Shown here one piece after another: positions 35,690-44,173 of a stretch of DNA of 64,000 bases (position 1 is the first letter of the stretch; each line of letters opens with the position of its first letter). The notes beneath the pieces are model-generated. The model was given only the letters and a program-made list of their open reading frames with translations, searched no databases and was not told the origin of the DNA. The DNA is from an uncultured Flavobacteriales bacterium (lineage in GTDB: Bacteria; Bacteroidota; Bacteroidia; Flavobacteriales_D; Sanyastnellaceae). The DNA lies in NCBI GenBank assembly GCA_937974555.1, contig CALJKR010000064.1, positions 12,195 to 76,194 of the forward strand, written 5' to 3'. Both the position numbers and the translations under genes were made by a program.

Positions 35690-36739
35690 ATGGCTGGACA
35701 TACACAAAATTTAAGCAAAGATGAACTTTGGGGTGGAAATGCCTCTCCTTTTGGCGTTTCTTACGGAAAGATGATGATGTGGTACTTCTTGGTATCAGAT
35801 GCATTGACTTTTGGGGGATTATTAACTGCATACGGCGTGATTCGTCACAGTAGCTCAGAGCCTTGGCCCGTTGGGGAGCAAGTGTTTGAGGCGCTTCCCG
35901 GTCTTCATGGATCTTATCCTTTGATGTACGTGGCTTTGATGACTTTCATTTTGATTGTATCATCGGTAACCATGGTTTTGGCTGTAGAGGCTGGACATCG
36001 TCGTGACAAGAAAGGGGTAATCAAGTGGTTGGGATACACCATAGTTGGTGGATTCTTCTTCGTGGGCTCTCAAGCTTGGGAATGGTCTCACTTTATCCAC
36101 GGTTCTGGTGGAGGTTTCCAATTGAACAAAGCCATGACTGTCACAGGTGAAATGGAAAATGGTGAGCAAGTGCAAATGACATTGAATGCAGGATCATGGG
36201 TCAACATGACTGCGGATTTTGGTCATGAATACGAGCATGCTTTAGAAGGTGGTCATGAAACTGCTCCTGCAGAAGGTCATGGTCATGATGCGCATGCCGC
36301 TCACGGAGAGCATGCGGAGGCTCATGCAGCACCAGCGCACGTTGATGTAAACAGCATGAAACCAACGGAATTGATTCTGAACAAATATGTTTTGGAGCAC
36401 AAAGACGGAAAGGATATTCGCAAGGTGACTGTGAAAGGTGCTGATTGCCAAAAACTATGGGATGCCAAAGCAGACGGTTCAATGGCATTTGGAGCCAACA
36501 TGCACAAGAACGAATATGCAATCCAACAACAATATGCCAATTTCTTCTTCTTTGTTACTGGTTTCCACGGATTCCACGTTTTCTCTGGAGTAGTCATCAA
36601 TATCATCGTTTGGTTTATGGCCTTGGGTGGTGAGTTTGAAAGAAGAGGTCATTATGAAACCATCGAGAAGATTGGTTTGTACTGGCACTTCGTTGACTTG
36701 GTATGGGTATTTGTATTCACATTCTTCTATCTAATCTAA
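35690..36739 (+). CDS. Cytochrome c oxidase subunit III (second copy, His-rich insert)
   Basis: A 349-aa Cox3 homologue: GKMMMWYFLVSDALTFGGLL at TM1, FVTGFHGFHVFSGVVINIIVW and GLYWHFVDLVWVFVFTFFYLI at the C-terminus (the HFxDxxW signature). Between TM4 and TM5 an insert of about 100 residues (about 175-275) contains a tract very rich in His, Ala and Glu, possibly copper or metal binding. The 104-nt gap upstream is AT-rich, contains a 13-bp palindrome (GAAATTAAATTTC) and no obvious consensus promoter. Confidence 0.9.
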   Translation: MAGHTQNLSKDELWGGNASPFGVSYGKMMMWYFLVSDALTFGGLLTAYGVIRHSSSEPWPVGEQVFEALPGLHGSYPLMYVALMTFILIVSSVTMVLAVEAGHRRDKKGVIKWLGYTIVGGFFFVGSQAWEWSHFIHGSGGGFQLNKAMTVTGEMENGEQVQMTLNAGSWVNMTADFGHEYEHALEGGHETAPAEGHGHDAHAAHGEHAEAHAAPAHVDVNSMKPTELILNKYVLEHKDGKDIRKVTVKGADCQKLWDAKADGSMAFGANMHKNEYAIQQQYANFFFFVTGFHGFHVFSGVVINIIVWFMALGGEFERRGHYETIEKIGLYWHFVDLVWVFVFTFFYLI

Positions 36740-36753
36740 TTCTTATTTGAGTC

Positions 36754-37131
36754 ATGGAAAGAGACGATTTAATTGTAAACGACAGCTACGCGATCAATGC
36801 TACACACTCTGAAGAGGAAGGCAAAAAGATCAGAAAGAAGTTGTATGCTGTAACCTTGTTGTTGACGATCATCACCATCGTGGAAGTATTCATGGGGGTG
36901 GCTTTCAAGAGAAATGGAACTTTTGCATGGGAAACCATCAAGTTGTCTTTCTTGATTTTGACTTTGGTTAAAGCTGCTTACATTGTTTTGATTTTTATGC
37001 ATTTGGGCGACGAGAAAAAGAATCTGAAGTATGTGATTTTGCTCCCTTATGCCTTGTTTATCATGTATTTGATTTTCATCGGTCTATATGAAGGCGTAGC
37101 CATCCAAGAAGCAAATTCTATCTGGAGATAA
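36754..37131 (+). CDS. Cytochrome c oxidase subunit IV-like protein
   Basis: A 125-aa protein with three TM helices (about 28-50, 62-85, 95-115). It resembles the prokaryotic Cox4/CyoD-type subunit: KKLYAVTLLLTIITIVEVFMG, LTLVKAAYIVLIFMHLGDEKK and KYVILLPYALFIMYLIFIG. Lies 14 nt after cox3. It stabilises the oxidase rather than taking part in catalysis. Confidence 0.88.
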   Translation: MERDDLIVNDSYAINATHSEEEGKKIRKKLYAVTLLLTIITIVEVFMGVAFKRNGTFAWETIKLSFLILTLVKAAYIVLIFMHLGDEKKNLKYVILLPYALFIMYLIFIGLYEGVAIQEANSIWR

Positions 37132-37140
37132 AATAAATTC

Positions 37141-37812
37141 ATGGATTCTAAAAAATTGAGAAAGTACATCTTCTTAGGAGGTGTACTTTTTTTGTTTCCG
37201 CTGGTTTGGGTCATCTTTTTTGGGGTGATGGGAACCCATCATTTCAGCACTTTGCCTTATTTTGACCAGGCACATGCAGAAGGTGATACAGTCGTGTCCA
37301 ATCATGTCGTACAGTTCAATGGTGTTCAGGATGAGTTGGGTCATTCCTTTTCATCGGACTCCTTAAAAGGCAAGGTTTGGTTGGCTTGCTTTTATTCTCT
37401 CAATGATCCGCACATAGCCAAGATAACCGAACGATTGTTGAATATCAATTTCAAGTACCGGGATGAACCCGATATTCAGCTCGTTGTTTTCTCCACAGAT
37501 ACAGCCCAAGTTGAAATAAACGAGGTGCAGCGTTATTTGGACGGTTTAACCAAATACAATGGTTTTGCTAACAAGTGGAAGTTTTTGGTGCCCACAGGCA
37601 GTGGAGAACAGATTCAGCATATTATGAAGGATGCTTTCTTTATTCAAGATATTGGTTCGGAGGCTCGATTTAGATTGGTGGATACCCGTGGTCACATCAG
37701 AGGATTGTACGGCAATACAGAGTATCATATGCAGAGCATCATAGAGGATATTGCACTGCTGAAAAAAGAAGTGGATGTAGCCAGGTACAATGAGCGTCAC
37801 AAAAATGACTAA
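37141..37812 (+). CDS. Sco-like protein lacking the CxxxC copper motif
   Basis: A 223-aa membrane-anchored thioredoxin-fold protein with an N-terminal TM (about 9-30). It aligns by eye with the neighbouring Sco: KGKVWLACFYSLNDPHIAK stands where Sco has the EFFFSQCKSIC block, but the CxxxC is gone. C83 is the only cysteine there. FRLVDTRGHIRGLYGN matches the Sco C-terminus. Probably no longer a copper chaperone. May act as a scaffold for oxidase assembly. Overlaps the true sco gene. Confidence 0.82.
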   Translation: MDSKKLRKYIFLGGVLFLFPLVWVIFFGVMGTHHFSTLPYFDQAHAEGDTVVSNHVVQFNGVQDELGHSFSSDSLKGKVWLACFYSLNDPHIAKITERLLNINFKYRDEPDIQLVVFSTDTAQVEINEVQRYLDGLTKYNGFANKWKFLVPTGSGEQIQHIMKDAFFIQDIGSEARFRLVDTRGHIRGLYGNTEYHMQSIIEDIALLKKEVDVARYNERHKND

Positions 37813-38431
37813 GCGTATTTTATTTCTTTTCGTCATTTCTTCCGTACTGATAATTAGCGCATGTCAGGATAAATGTCAATTGCCTTTTTTGGGACCCCAT
37901 GAAGTAGTGGCCGATGATACCATTTATTACACCATTCCTAAATTTTATGGTTGGAAAAATCAAAATGGTGATCCCTTCGATTTCAAGAAAATAGAGGGGA
38001 AAATATTTGTGGCTGAGTTTTTCTTCAGCCAATGCAAAAGTATTTGCCCCATAATGACTTCACAAATGGCGAGGGTACAGGATGAAATCATCCAAAATCA
38101 ATGGCAAAGTAGGGTTTCTTTATTGTCCCATACGGTTGATCCTTTGCATGATCAACCCGAGGTATTAAAGGCCTATGCCAAAAGTCATGGTGCAGATTTT
38201 TCCATTTGGACTTTTGTCAATGCCGATACCAACGTTTATCAATTGGCGCAAAAGGGATATCTTTTGAGTGCTTTTCCTTCAGATAGCGCGGATGGTGGTT
38301 TTTTTCATACAGATCAACTGACCTTAGTAGATGAGCATTTTAGAATCAGGGGTTATTATGACGGCACCTCCACCGAGAGTGTTGATCAATTAATCAAAGA
38401 TTTAAAGTGTTTAATGCAAGAAGAACATTAA
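37805..38431 (+). CDS. Sco1/SenC/PrrC copper chaperone lipoprotein
   Basis: A 208-aa protein for Cu(A)-site assembly. The signal has the lipobox LIISAC (Cys20). The copper ligands are C77 and C81 in SQCKSICPIM, with a distal His in the FFHTDQLTLVD region, and DPLHDQPEVLKAYA is typical of Sco. The start is taken at ATG 37805. An ATG at 37790 is also in frame. Overlaps the degenerate Sco gene on its 5' side. Confidence 0.93.
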   Translation: MTKRILFLFVISSVLIISACQDKCQLPFLGPHEVVADDTIYYTIPKFYGWKNQNGDPFDFKKIEGKIFVAEFFFSQCKSICPIMTSQMARVQDEIIQNQWQSRVSLLSHTVDPLHDQPEVLKAYAKSHGADFSIWTFVNADTNVYQLAQKGYLLSAFPSDSADGGFFHTDQLTLVDEHFRIRGYYDGTSTESVDQLIKDLKCLMQEEH

Positions 38432-38440
38432 ATTTGAACC

Positions 38441-38977
38441 ATGCTGACTCCTCAATTTCAAAAAAATGACGCCAAGGCCAAGGTGCTCATTTATTCTGTT
38501 TCTGCTGTAGTTTTTTTTGCAGTGGTTGCCTTAAAATACATCAAGTTAGATGTAACGCTTCCTTTTAATAAGCATTTGTTTGCAGACATCAATGCGGTAA
38601 TCAACGGAGCGGTTTCGGTTATTTTGTTGTTGGCGTTGTGGCAGATTAAAGAGAAGAACTACAAGGCACACAAAAATCTTATGATGACCGCCATGGTGCT
38701 TTCGATAGGTTTTTTGGTCTCTTACATCTGTCACCACGTTTTCTCAGGTGAGACCCATTATGACGGAGAATTCAAGGTGTTTTATTACATTGTGTTGATC
38801 ACGCACATTATTCTGGCTGCGGTTATTTTGCCTTTCATTTTATTTAGTGCATACCGCGCTTTGATTGGGGAATACAATTCTCACAAACGTTTGGCCCGTT
38901 GGACATGGCCGATTTGGTTTTATGTTGCGGTAACCGGTGTTGTTGTTTATTTAATGATTAGCCCCTTTTATCAATGA
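38441..38977 (+). CDS. DUF420 (CtaM/YozB-like) membrane protein
   Basis: A 178-aa protein with four to five TM helices. FADINAVINGAVSVILLLALWQIK, YKAHKNLMMTAMVLS, YYIVLITHIILAAVILP and HKRLARWTWPIWFYVAVTGVVVY are the DUF420 landmarks with conserved His residues. The B. subtilis member is needed for caa3 oxidase maturation, which fits this location 9 nt after sco. Confidence 0.92.
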   Translation: MLTPQFQKNDAKAKVLIYSVSAVVFFAVVALKYIKLDVTLPFNKHLFADINAVINGAVSVILLLALWQIKEKNYKAHKNLMMTAMVLSIGFLVSYICHHVFSGETHYDGEFKVFYYIVLITHIILAAVILPFILFSAYRALIGEYNSHKRLARWTWPIWFYVAVTGVVVYLMISPFYQ

Positions 38978-39201
38978 GAAAGATAATTGGAATTTTCGCT
39001 TTCCTTTTTATGTCCTTGGGCAGTTGGGCCCAATGCGCCATGTGCCGTCAAACAGCGGAGCAGGCCTCTCAGGAAAACTCCGGAATCGCGGAGGGTTTAA
39101 ATACAGGTATTGTATATCTGATGTTAATTCCGTACCTTTTGTTCCTGATTGGGGGATTGGTTTTTTTTAGAAAAAGAATCAGTGCCTTTTTTAAAAATTA
39201 A
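38974..39201 (+). CDS. Small membrane protein with CxxC, oxidase-cluster associated
   Basis: A 75-aa protein. Signal-like N-terminus (MRKIIGIFAFLFMSLGSWAQ), then CAMCRQTAEQASQ and one TM helix (about 46-66) with a basic tail. Genes of this form commonly follow DUF420 in Bacteroidota. The CxxC just outside the membrane suggests a redox or metal role in oxidase assembly. Overlaps DUF420 by 4 nt. Confidence 0.78.
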   Translation: MRKIIGIFAFLFMSLGSWAQCAMCRQTAEQASQENSGIAEGLNTGIVYLMLIPYLLFLIGGLVFFRKRISAFFKN

Positions 39202-39204
39202 AAC

Positions 39205-39915
39205 ATGAGAACATTATTCACCCTTTTATTTCTCAGTGCTATTACAGCGTGGTCACAACCTCGATTTGTAAAGGAGCGTGCCGATTATGAAGGGGAAGAG
39301 GTGATGTTGCCTTTTGCATTTGAAGCCAAAAGCGAAAGTCAAGAAAAAATAAACGCTTCTTGTCGATTGTCTGGTCGGTTGGATAGCGGCGAGTTGGAAG
39401 TTTTTCAATTGGAACAGCAAAATGTAGCGGCTTATCCTTTTAGAGAACTTAAAGGTGCTTTGTTGTCCCCAGGTTATGTGCCGCATTATTTTACATTCTT
39501 CCCAATGGATTTGCCCGGTCCCAAGTATCAAGCTACCCTACAACCTCTACAAGAAGGGGCAATATTTGTAGCTGAGGGCATTGTTTTTTTGGGTGACAAC
39601 ACCAATATTTACTTCTCCTCAGCGGATGCATTGCAATCACTTTTGGCATTTATGAATATGAATCCAACAGTTCGTATTCGGGTGACTGGTCACGTGAATG
39701 CACCAGCTGAAAGCAAATTGAGTGATTCACAATTGATGACATTGGCTAAAAAACGAGCAGAGGGTATTCAAGATTATCTCATTTCTCACGGAGTGTCCAA
39801 ACACCGAATCAGCATCATGGGTCGTGGACGCGATGGGGTGAAATATCCCAATCCACAGTCAGAGGCGGAGTTGGAATACAATCGAAGAGTGGAAGTGGAG
39901 ATTTTGGGTTTTTAA
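39205..39915 (+). CDS. OmpA-domain exported protein
   Basis: A 236-aa protein with the signal peptide MRTLFTLLFLSAITAWSQ. A short N-domain (about 20-120) is of unknown type. The C-terminal OmpA-like domain (about 130-236) has FLGDNTNIYFSSADALQSLL, VTGHVNAPAESKLSDSQLM, LAKKRAEGIQDYLISHGVSK and NRRVEVEI. It lacks the usual TD after GH but is otherwise intact. It starts 3 nt after the small CxxC gene and ends the oxidase transcription unit. Confidence 0.82.
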   Translation: MRTLFTLLFLSAITAWSQPRFVKERADYEGEEVMLPFAFEAKSESQEKINASCRLSGRLDSGELEVFQLEQQNVAAYPFRELKGALLSPGYVPHYFTFFPMDLPGPKYQATLQPLQEGAIFVAEGIVFLGDNTNIYFSSADALQSLLAFMNMNPTVRIRVTGHVNAPAESKLSDSQLMTLAKKRAEGIQDYLISHGVSKHRISIMGRGRDGVKYPNPQSEAELEYNRRVEVEILGF

Positions 39916-39919
39916 TCGT

Positions 39920-39938
39920 GAAGAATTGATAATTCTTC
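39920..39938 (+). terminator. Hairpin after the oxidase cluster
   Basis: GAAGAATT-GAT-AATTCTTC, an 8-bp perfect stem 4 nt after the stop. There is no T-run, so it may be an RNA-end stabiliser rather than a terminator. Confidence 0.35.
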
Positions 39939-39970
39939 TGAGATTCGTTTCTAAATCTGGGGTCTGAATG

Positions 39971-39978
39971 TACATTCG
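39971..39978 (+). promoter_or_regulatory. Leaderless-type -7 box of tolC-like gene
   Basis: TACATTCG-CTAC-ATG. The box lies downstream of the first in-frame ATG (39968), which argues that the true start is ATG 39983. Confidence 0.55.
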
Positions 39979-39982
39979 CTAC

Positions 39983-41437
39983 ATGTTCAAGTATCTCAAG
40001 CGATCATTATTCTTTTTACCTTTTTTCTTTGCGATTTTTCCCGCGTTCAGTCAGGGCCCATCTTGGACTTTGGAGCAATGTATACAGTGGGCGTGGGACA
40101 ATAATATCCAACTTCAGCAGTCCGAATGGAATGAGAAGCAGGTAGGTCTGTCTACCACCACAACCATGGGTGCCATGTTGCCCAATTTAAATGCACAAGG
40201 ATCGCATGGTTATAACTGGGGACAAAGAATCGACCCTTTCACCAATAGTTTTGCATCGGAGAGAATTCAGAGCAATAGTTTTGGAATCTCTAGTTCGATA
40301 GATTTATTTACGGGTGGGCAAAATTGGTATAATTATCAAAAGGCCCTGAACGACAAGGATGCCGCGCATTGGAACGTTGAAAACACCAAAAATCAAGTGG
40401 CTCTTCAAACCGCCAATGCATTTTTAAATGTTGTATTGAATGCGGAATTAGAGAAGATTGCGTACAACACCCAAGCCACCTCACTGGAGAATTTAAATCG
40501 ATTGAAAAAGCAATTGAATTTGGGGGTTATCAATGAAGGTGCAGTTGCAGAGATTGAGGCCCAGTACATGTCGGATCAGGCCAATTGGGTCATCGCACAA
40601 AACAATTTTGAATTGGCAAAATTGACTTTGACGCAATTGTTGCTTTTGGAACAAGACAAAGCCGCCCTATTCACCCCTTCATTTCCTGATGTGTTGTTAT
40701 TTGATGTAACTGTACCCTTGCCCCCAAAGTCGTTGGTATTGTCCACCGCATTGCAAGATCAAGCCAGTATCAAGTCGGCCATGGCGACATTGTCAGGTGC
40801 CCGTTGGGGAGAAAAGTCAGCCAGAGGGGCTGTATTGCCTCGGGTTTCTGCATCCATGTCCTATGGTACTGGATATTCTGGAGCTGCAAAGGTTTTGACG
40901 GGATCAGGTAGCACAGTGAGTTTCCCGATTGGCACTGTGGGTAGCACCAATGAATGGGTGTATTCATTGCCTCAAACAGTGTATTCTTCAGAGGATTATC
41001 GGGTCAAGCCTTTTCAAAATCAATTGACTGATAATGTCAACCGTTCATTTTTTGTATCGATGACCATGCCGCTGTTCAATGGTTTCCAAACGCATGCCCA
41101 AATTCAAAGAGCCAAGATTAACGCCATGAATGCGGATTTGAATGTGCAGTTGGCCAAGCAAAGGTTGATCGTAGATGTGGAAACGGCCTACGCCAATGCT
41201 GAAGCCGCGCAAAAGTCATTCTTGGCGCAGGAGGCCAGCTTAGCCGCCAACCAGAAGGCCTATGATTTGGCCAATGCAAAATTTTCTAATGGCGTCATCA
41301 ATGCTACAGAAATGAGTATCGCCAGAAATCGTTTGGACATCGCCAAAGCGCAATATATGAGAGCCAGAATAGATTTGATTTTCAAGCGCAATGTCCTTAA
41401 ATTTTACATGAATCAACCCATTGCATTACAACCATGA
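39983..41437 (+). CDS. TolC-family outer-membrane efflux protein
   Basis: A 484-aa outer-membrane channel of type I or RND export. Signal peptide MFKYLKRSLFFLPFFFAIFPAFSQ from ATG 39983. The internal repeat structure of TolC is visible: WTLEQCIQWAWDNNIQLQQSEW and NVENTKNQVALQTANAFLNVVL in the first half, ARWGEKSARGAVLPRVSASMSYG and LIVDVETAYANAEAAQKSFLA in the second, with long amphipathic helices. Coupled to the adaptor gene by a 4-nt overlap. The inner-membrane pump is not in the window. Confidence 0.92.
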   Translation: MFKYLKRSLFFLPFFFAIFPAFSQGPSWTLEQCIQWAWDNNIQLQQSEWNEKQVGLSTTTTMGAMLPNLNAQGSHGYNWGQRIDPFTNSFASERIQSNSFGISSSIDLFTGGQNWYNYQKALNDKDAAHWNVENTKNQVALQTANAFLNVVLNAELEKIAYNTQATSLENLNRLKKQLNLGVINEGAVAEIEAQYMSDQANWVIAQNNFELAKLTLTQLLLLEQDKAALFTPSFPDVLLFDVTVPLPPKSLVLSTALQDQASIKSAMATLSGARWGEKSARGAVLPRVSASMSYGTGYSGAAKVLTGSGSTVSFPIGTVGSTNEWVYSLPQTVYSSEDYRVKPFQNQLTDNVNRSFFVSMTMPLFNGFQTHAQIQRAKINAMNADLNVQLAKQRLIVDVETAYANAEAAQKSFLAQEASLAANQKAYDLANAKFSNGVINATEMSIARNRLDIAKAQYMRARIDLIFKRNVLKFYMNQPIALQP

Positions 41438-42726
41438 TGAAGAATAAAAAAAGAAGAAATATCATCATTGCCATTGTACTACTTGTAGTCATTGTGGCAG
41501 TGTGGAAAATGACCAGCGGTGGAGATCATCGAATGGTGCAGGCTGAATCACCGGCTTATAGAGATATAATCGAAAAAGTAAGTGCCAGTGGTAAAGTTCA
41601 ACCTGCCTCTGAAGTTAAAATTCAAAGTGATGTGAGTGGTCAAATTGTCGAACTTCCAGTTAAAGAAGGAGACCATGTCACCAAAGGGCAATTGTTGGTA
41701 AGAATCAATCCTGATTTGTATACCTCCGCATTGCAACGGGCAGAGGCTACACTGAATTCCGCCAAGAGCAACTGGAGCAGCGCCAAAGCAAGGTTGGCAC
41801 AAGCACAGGCACAATTGAAAATGCAGGAATTGACCTTTAAACGCAATGAAAAACTTTTGGCGGAGAAAGTAATTTCCATGGCGGAAATGGACAATTCAAA
41901 ATCAACTTATGAGACAGCTGTAGCAGAGGTTACTGCAGCACAAGAGAGCATCAAAAGTGCAGAATTTAGCATTGCCAGCGCCGAAGCCAGTAAAACAGAG
42001 GCCGCGGATAATCTTAAAAGAACAACCATCGTTGCTCCGATAGATGGTACCGTTACCGCGTTGACCAAAGAAGTAGGAGAAGCGGTATTGGGAAATAATA
42101 TGACCAGTGGTGACGTCATCATGAAAATCTCAGGTTTGGCACAAATGGAAGTGGATGTTGAAGTAAATGAAAGCGACATCGTTCATGTTCATGTCGGGGA
42201 TACAGCGGTGGTAACCGTTGATGCTTTTAGAAATGAAAAGTTTAAAGGGATAGTGACGGAAATTGGAAATACAGCATTGAATTTAATGACAACGGGAGCG
42301 GCGGCGGCAAGTAACTCACAAGTAACCAATTTCTCGGTTAAGGTGAGCATACTTCCCGCTTCTTATGCACATTTGATAAAAGATGGACAAGGTGATTCGC
42401 CCTTCCGTCCGGGTATGACAGCTACTGTAGATATCGAAACGGAGAAAATGAAACACGCACTTTCAATCCCCATTAAAAGTGTTACCATGCGCCCGGATTC
42501 CGCTTCCAATGGGCAAAGCAAGACATGTGTATTTGTATACAATGAAACAGATAAGAAGGCGCACTTGAAGTTTTTGAAAACAGGAATACAAGATGATCAG
42601 TTTATTCATGTTCCTTCTGGGCTATCAGAGCAGGATAAAGTAATTACAGGCCCATATGATGAAATTGCCAAATTGCTAAATGAGGGAGTTGCTGTGGAGA
42701 TAGGTGATGCCAATCCAGAGAAGTAA
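41434..42726 (+). CDS. Membrane-fusion (HlyD/MacA-type) efflux adaptor
   Basis: A 430-aa periplasmic adaptor: N-terminal TM (about 8-24), split biotinyl-lipoyl domain (SGKVQPASEVKIQSDVSGQI and LKRTTIVAPIDGTVTAL), an alpha-helical hairpin rich in Ala and Lys (about 88-180), a beta barrel, and a C-terminal membrane-proximal domain (LSIPIKSVTMRPD, GLSEQDKVITGPYD). Its MacA-like form suggests a MacB-type ABC partner, but none is seen downstream. Confidence 0.92.
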   Translation: MMKNKKRRNIIIAIVLLVVIVAVWKMTSGGDHRMVQAESPAYRDIIEKVSASGKVQPASEVKIQSDVSGQIVELPVKEGDHVTKGQLLVRINPDLYTSALQRAEATLNSAKSNWSSAKARLAQAQAQLKMQELTFKRNEKLLAEKVISMAEMDNSKSTYETAVAEVTAAQESIKSAEFSIASAEASKTEAADNLKRTTIVAPIDGTVTALTKEVGEAVLGNNMTSGDVIMKISGLAQMEVDVEVNESDIVHVHVGDTAVVTVDAFRNEKFKGIVTEIGNTALNLMTTGAAAASNSQVTNFSVKVSILPASYAHLIKDGQGDSPFRPGMTATVDIETEKMKHALSIPIKSVTMRPDSASNGQSKTCVFVYNETDKKAHLKFLKTGIQDDQFIHVPSGLSEQDKVITGPYDEIAKLLNEGVAVEIGDANPEK

Positions 42727-42730
42727 GAGG

Positions 42731-43381
42731 ATGTATTTGGGAATTGAAACTTCTTCCAAAAATTGTAGCGTTGCCCTTTGGAATGATCAAGGATTGATTG
42801 GTTTCAAAGAGCAAGTAGAGGACGCTTTTGTGCACGCTGAATTATTGCATACCATGATTGAGCAGTTAATCAGCGAAACGCATGTAGGTTTTAAAGATAT
42901 CGAAGGGGTTGTCGTTGGCAGGGGTCCTGGTTCTTATACGGGATTGCGCATTGGGGTATCATGTGCAAAAGGAATAGCATTTTCTCTTGGGGTGCCCATG
43001 TATTCCATATCCACCTTGGTTTTAATGGGTATCGACACGGGTATCATGGAATCCAGTCACCCTGTTTTATTGGTAATGGATGCCAGAAGAAATGAAGTTT
43101 TCGGCAGTTGGTTGAAAGATGGAATACTCCAAGATCCCATGGCCATCGTCTTTGAAGAGAAGACGCGCTTATCCTGGGATGAAACGATTATAGTCGCGGG
43201 TGAAAATGCAAGCAAATTGGTGCCATTTTTAAGGTCCAATGATCAGGCGATAGATACCTTACCCAGTGCACGGGTGATGTCAGATAAACAAGCCAAGCAA
43301 TGGATAAAGATCGAAGATTTGGCGTATTTTGAGCCCCAGTACGTAAAGGCTTTTGTACCTACAGTGTCTAAGAAAATATGA
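42731..43381 (+). CDS. tsaB: tRNA threonylcarbamoyladenosine protein TsaB
   Basis: A 216-aa ASKHA-fold protein that partners TsaD in t6A37 formation. MYLGIETSSKNCSVALWNDQ, HAELLHTMIEQLI, VVVGRGPGSYTGLRIGVSCAKGIA and LVMDARRNEVF are the TsaB blocks. Start at ATG 42731. The longer frame overlaps the adaptor gene without homology. Confidence 0.95.
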   Translation: MYLGIETSSKNCSVALWNDQGLIGFKEQVEDAFVHAELLHTMIEQLISETHVGFKDIEGVVVGRGPGSYTGLRIGVSCAKGIAFSLGVPMYSISTLVLMGIDTGIMESSHPVLLVMDARRNEVFGSWLKDGILQDPMAIVFEEKTRLSWDETIIVAGENASKLVPFLRSNDQAIDTLPSARVMSDKQAKQWIKIEDLAYFEPQYVKAFVPTVSKKI

Positions 43382-43803
43382 AAAGATGGATGACCATATT
43401 GGGATTGATGCTCATGATTTCCATGGGTTGTAATCGGTGCAAAGATGGTCAACTGTATCCGCAAGTGAATTTTGGGTTTACGATCAACATCAACGAACCT
43501 GCTTATTTTGATTTAACGGTCCCTTCGGGTTGGTTGTATTATGACGGAGGTACGGTGAAGTTGATTGTGTATCGAAATACCATGGAAGAGTTTACCATTT
43601 ATGACGCACGAAGTACCTATAATCCTGAGAGTCCTTGTATCTGCACCGTAAGCGATGACAATACATTTATAGAAGATCCCTGCAGTGATTCGCAATGGTT
43701 ACTGACTGATGGAAGTGTGGTTCACGGTCCAGCGGGTCAAAATCTTTTGACTTACGATTATAGTTTTGATTCAGCCACAGGGGTATTGTATTTTTACAAT
43801 TGA
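43378..43803 (+). CDS. Lipoprotein with Rieske-like fold but no cluster histidines
   Basis: A 141-aa predicted lipoprotein (lipobox ISMGC). The later part reads like a Rieske domain: ESPCICTVSDDN, then EDPCSDSQW, then LLTDGSVVHGPAGQNLLTYDYSFD, where the GPA-LxxY segment is very Rieske-like. The expected CxH and CxxH pairs read CIC and CSDS, so both His ligands are missing and a [2Fe-2S] cluster is unlikely. Overlaps tsaB by 4 nt. Function unknown. Confidence 0.62.
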   Translation: MKRWMTILGLMLMISMGCNRCKDGQLYPQVNFGFTININEPAYFDLTVPSGWLYYDGGTVKLIVYRNTMEEFTIYDARSTYNPESPCICTVSDDNTFIEDPCSDSQWLLTDGSVVHGPAGQNLLTYDYSFDSATGVLYFYN

Positions 43804-44171
43804 TGAAATTGTTACTCACCGTGTTGCTGCTGATAGGAAGCAATGTATTCATGACATTGGCTTGGTATGGACATCTCAAGTTTAAAGAGTTTGAATGGTC
43901 ACGCTCATGGGGATTGTGGACCATTATTTTGGTGAGTTGGGGATTGGCCTTGTTCGAGTATTTTTTGCAAGTTCCGGCCAATCGAATGGGGTCTAAAGAA
44001 AATGGTGGACCATTGGATTTGTTTCAGTTGAAAATTTTACAGGAGGTGATTTCATTGATTGTTTTTACGATCATGGCATTGGTTATGTTCAAATCGGAAT
44101 CATTGAAATGGAATCATGCAGCCGCCATGTTTTGTATGATTGCTGCTGTTTATTTTGTATTTAAAAAATAA
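43803..44171 (+). CDS. DMT-family small membrane protein (DUF486)
   Basis: A 122-aa protein with four TM helices. VLLLIGSNVFMTLAWYGHLKF, SWGLALFEYFLQVPANRMG and LKILQEVISLIVFTIMALVMFKSE are DUF486 blocks. Related to small multidrug-resistance proteins. Substrate unknown. The start ATG overlaps the preceding stop (TGATG). Confidence 0.9.
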   Translation: MKLLLTVLLLIGSNVFMTLAWYGHLKFKEFEWSRSWGLWTIILVSWGLALFEYFLQVPANRMGSKENGGPLDLFQLKILQEVISLIVFTIMALVMFKSESLKWNHAAAMFCMIAAVYFVFKK

Positions 44172-44173
44172 TC

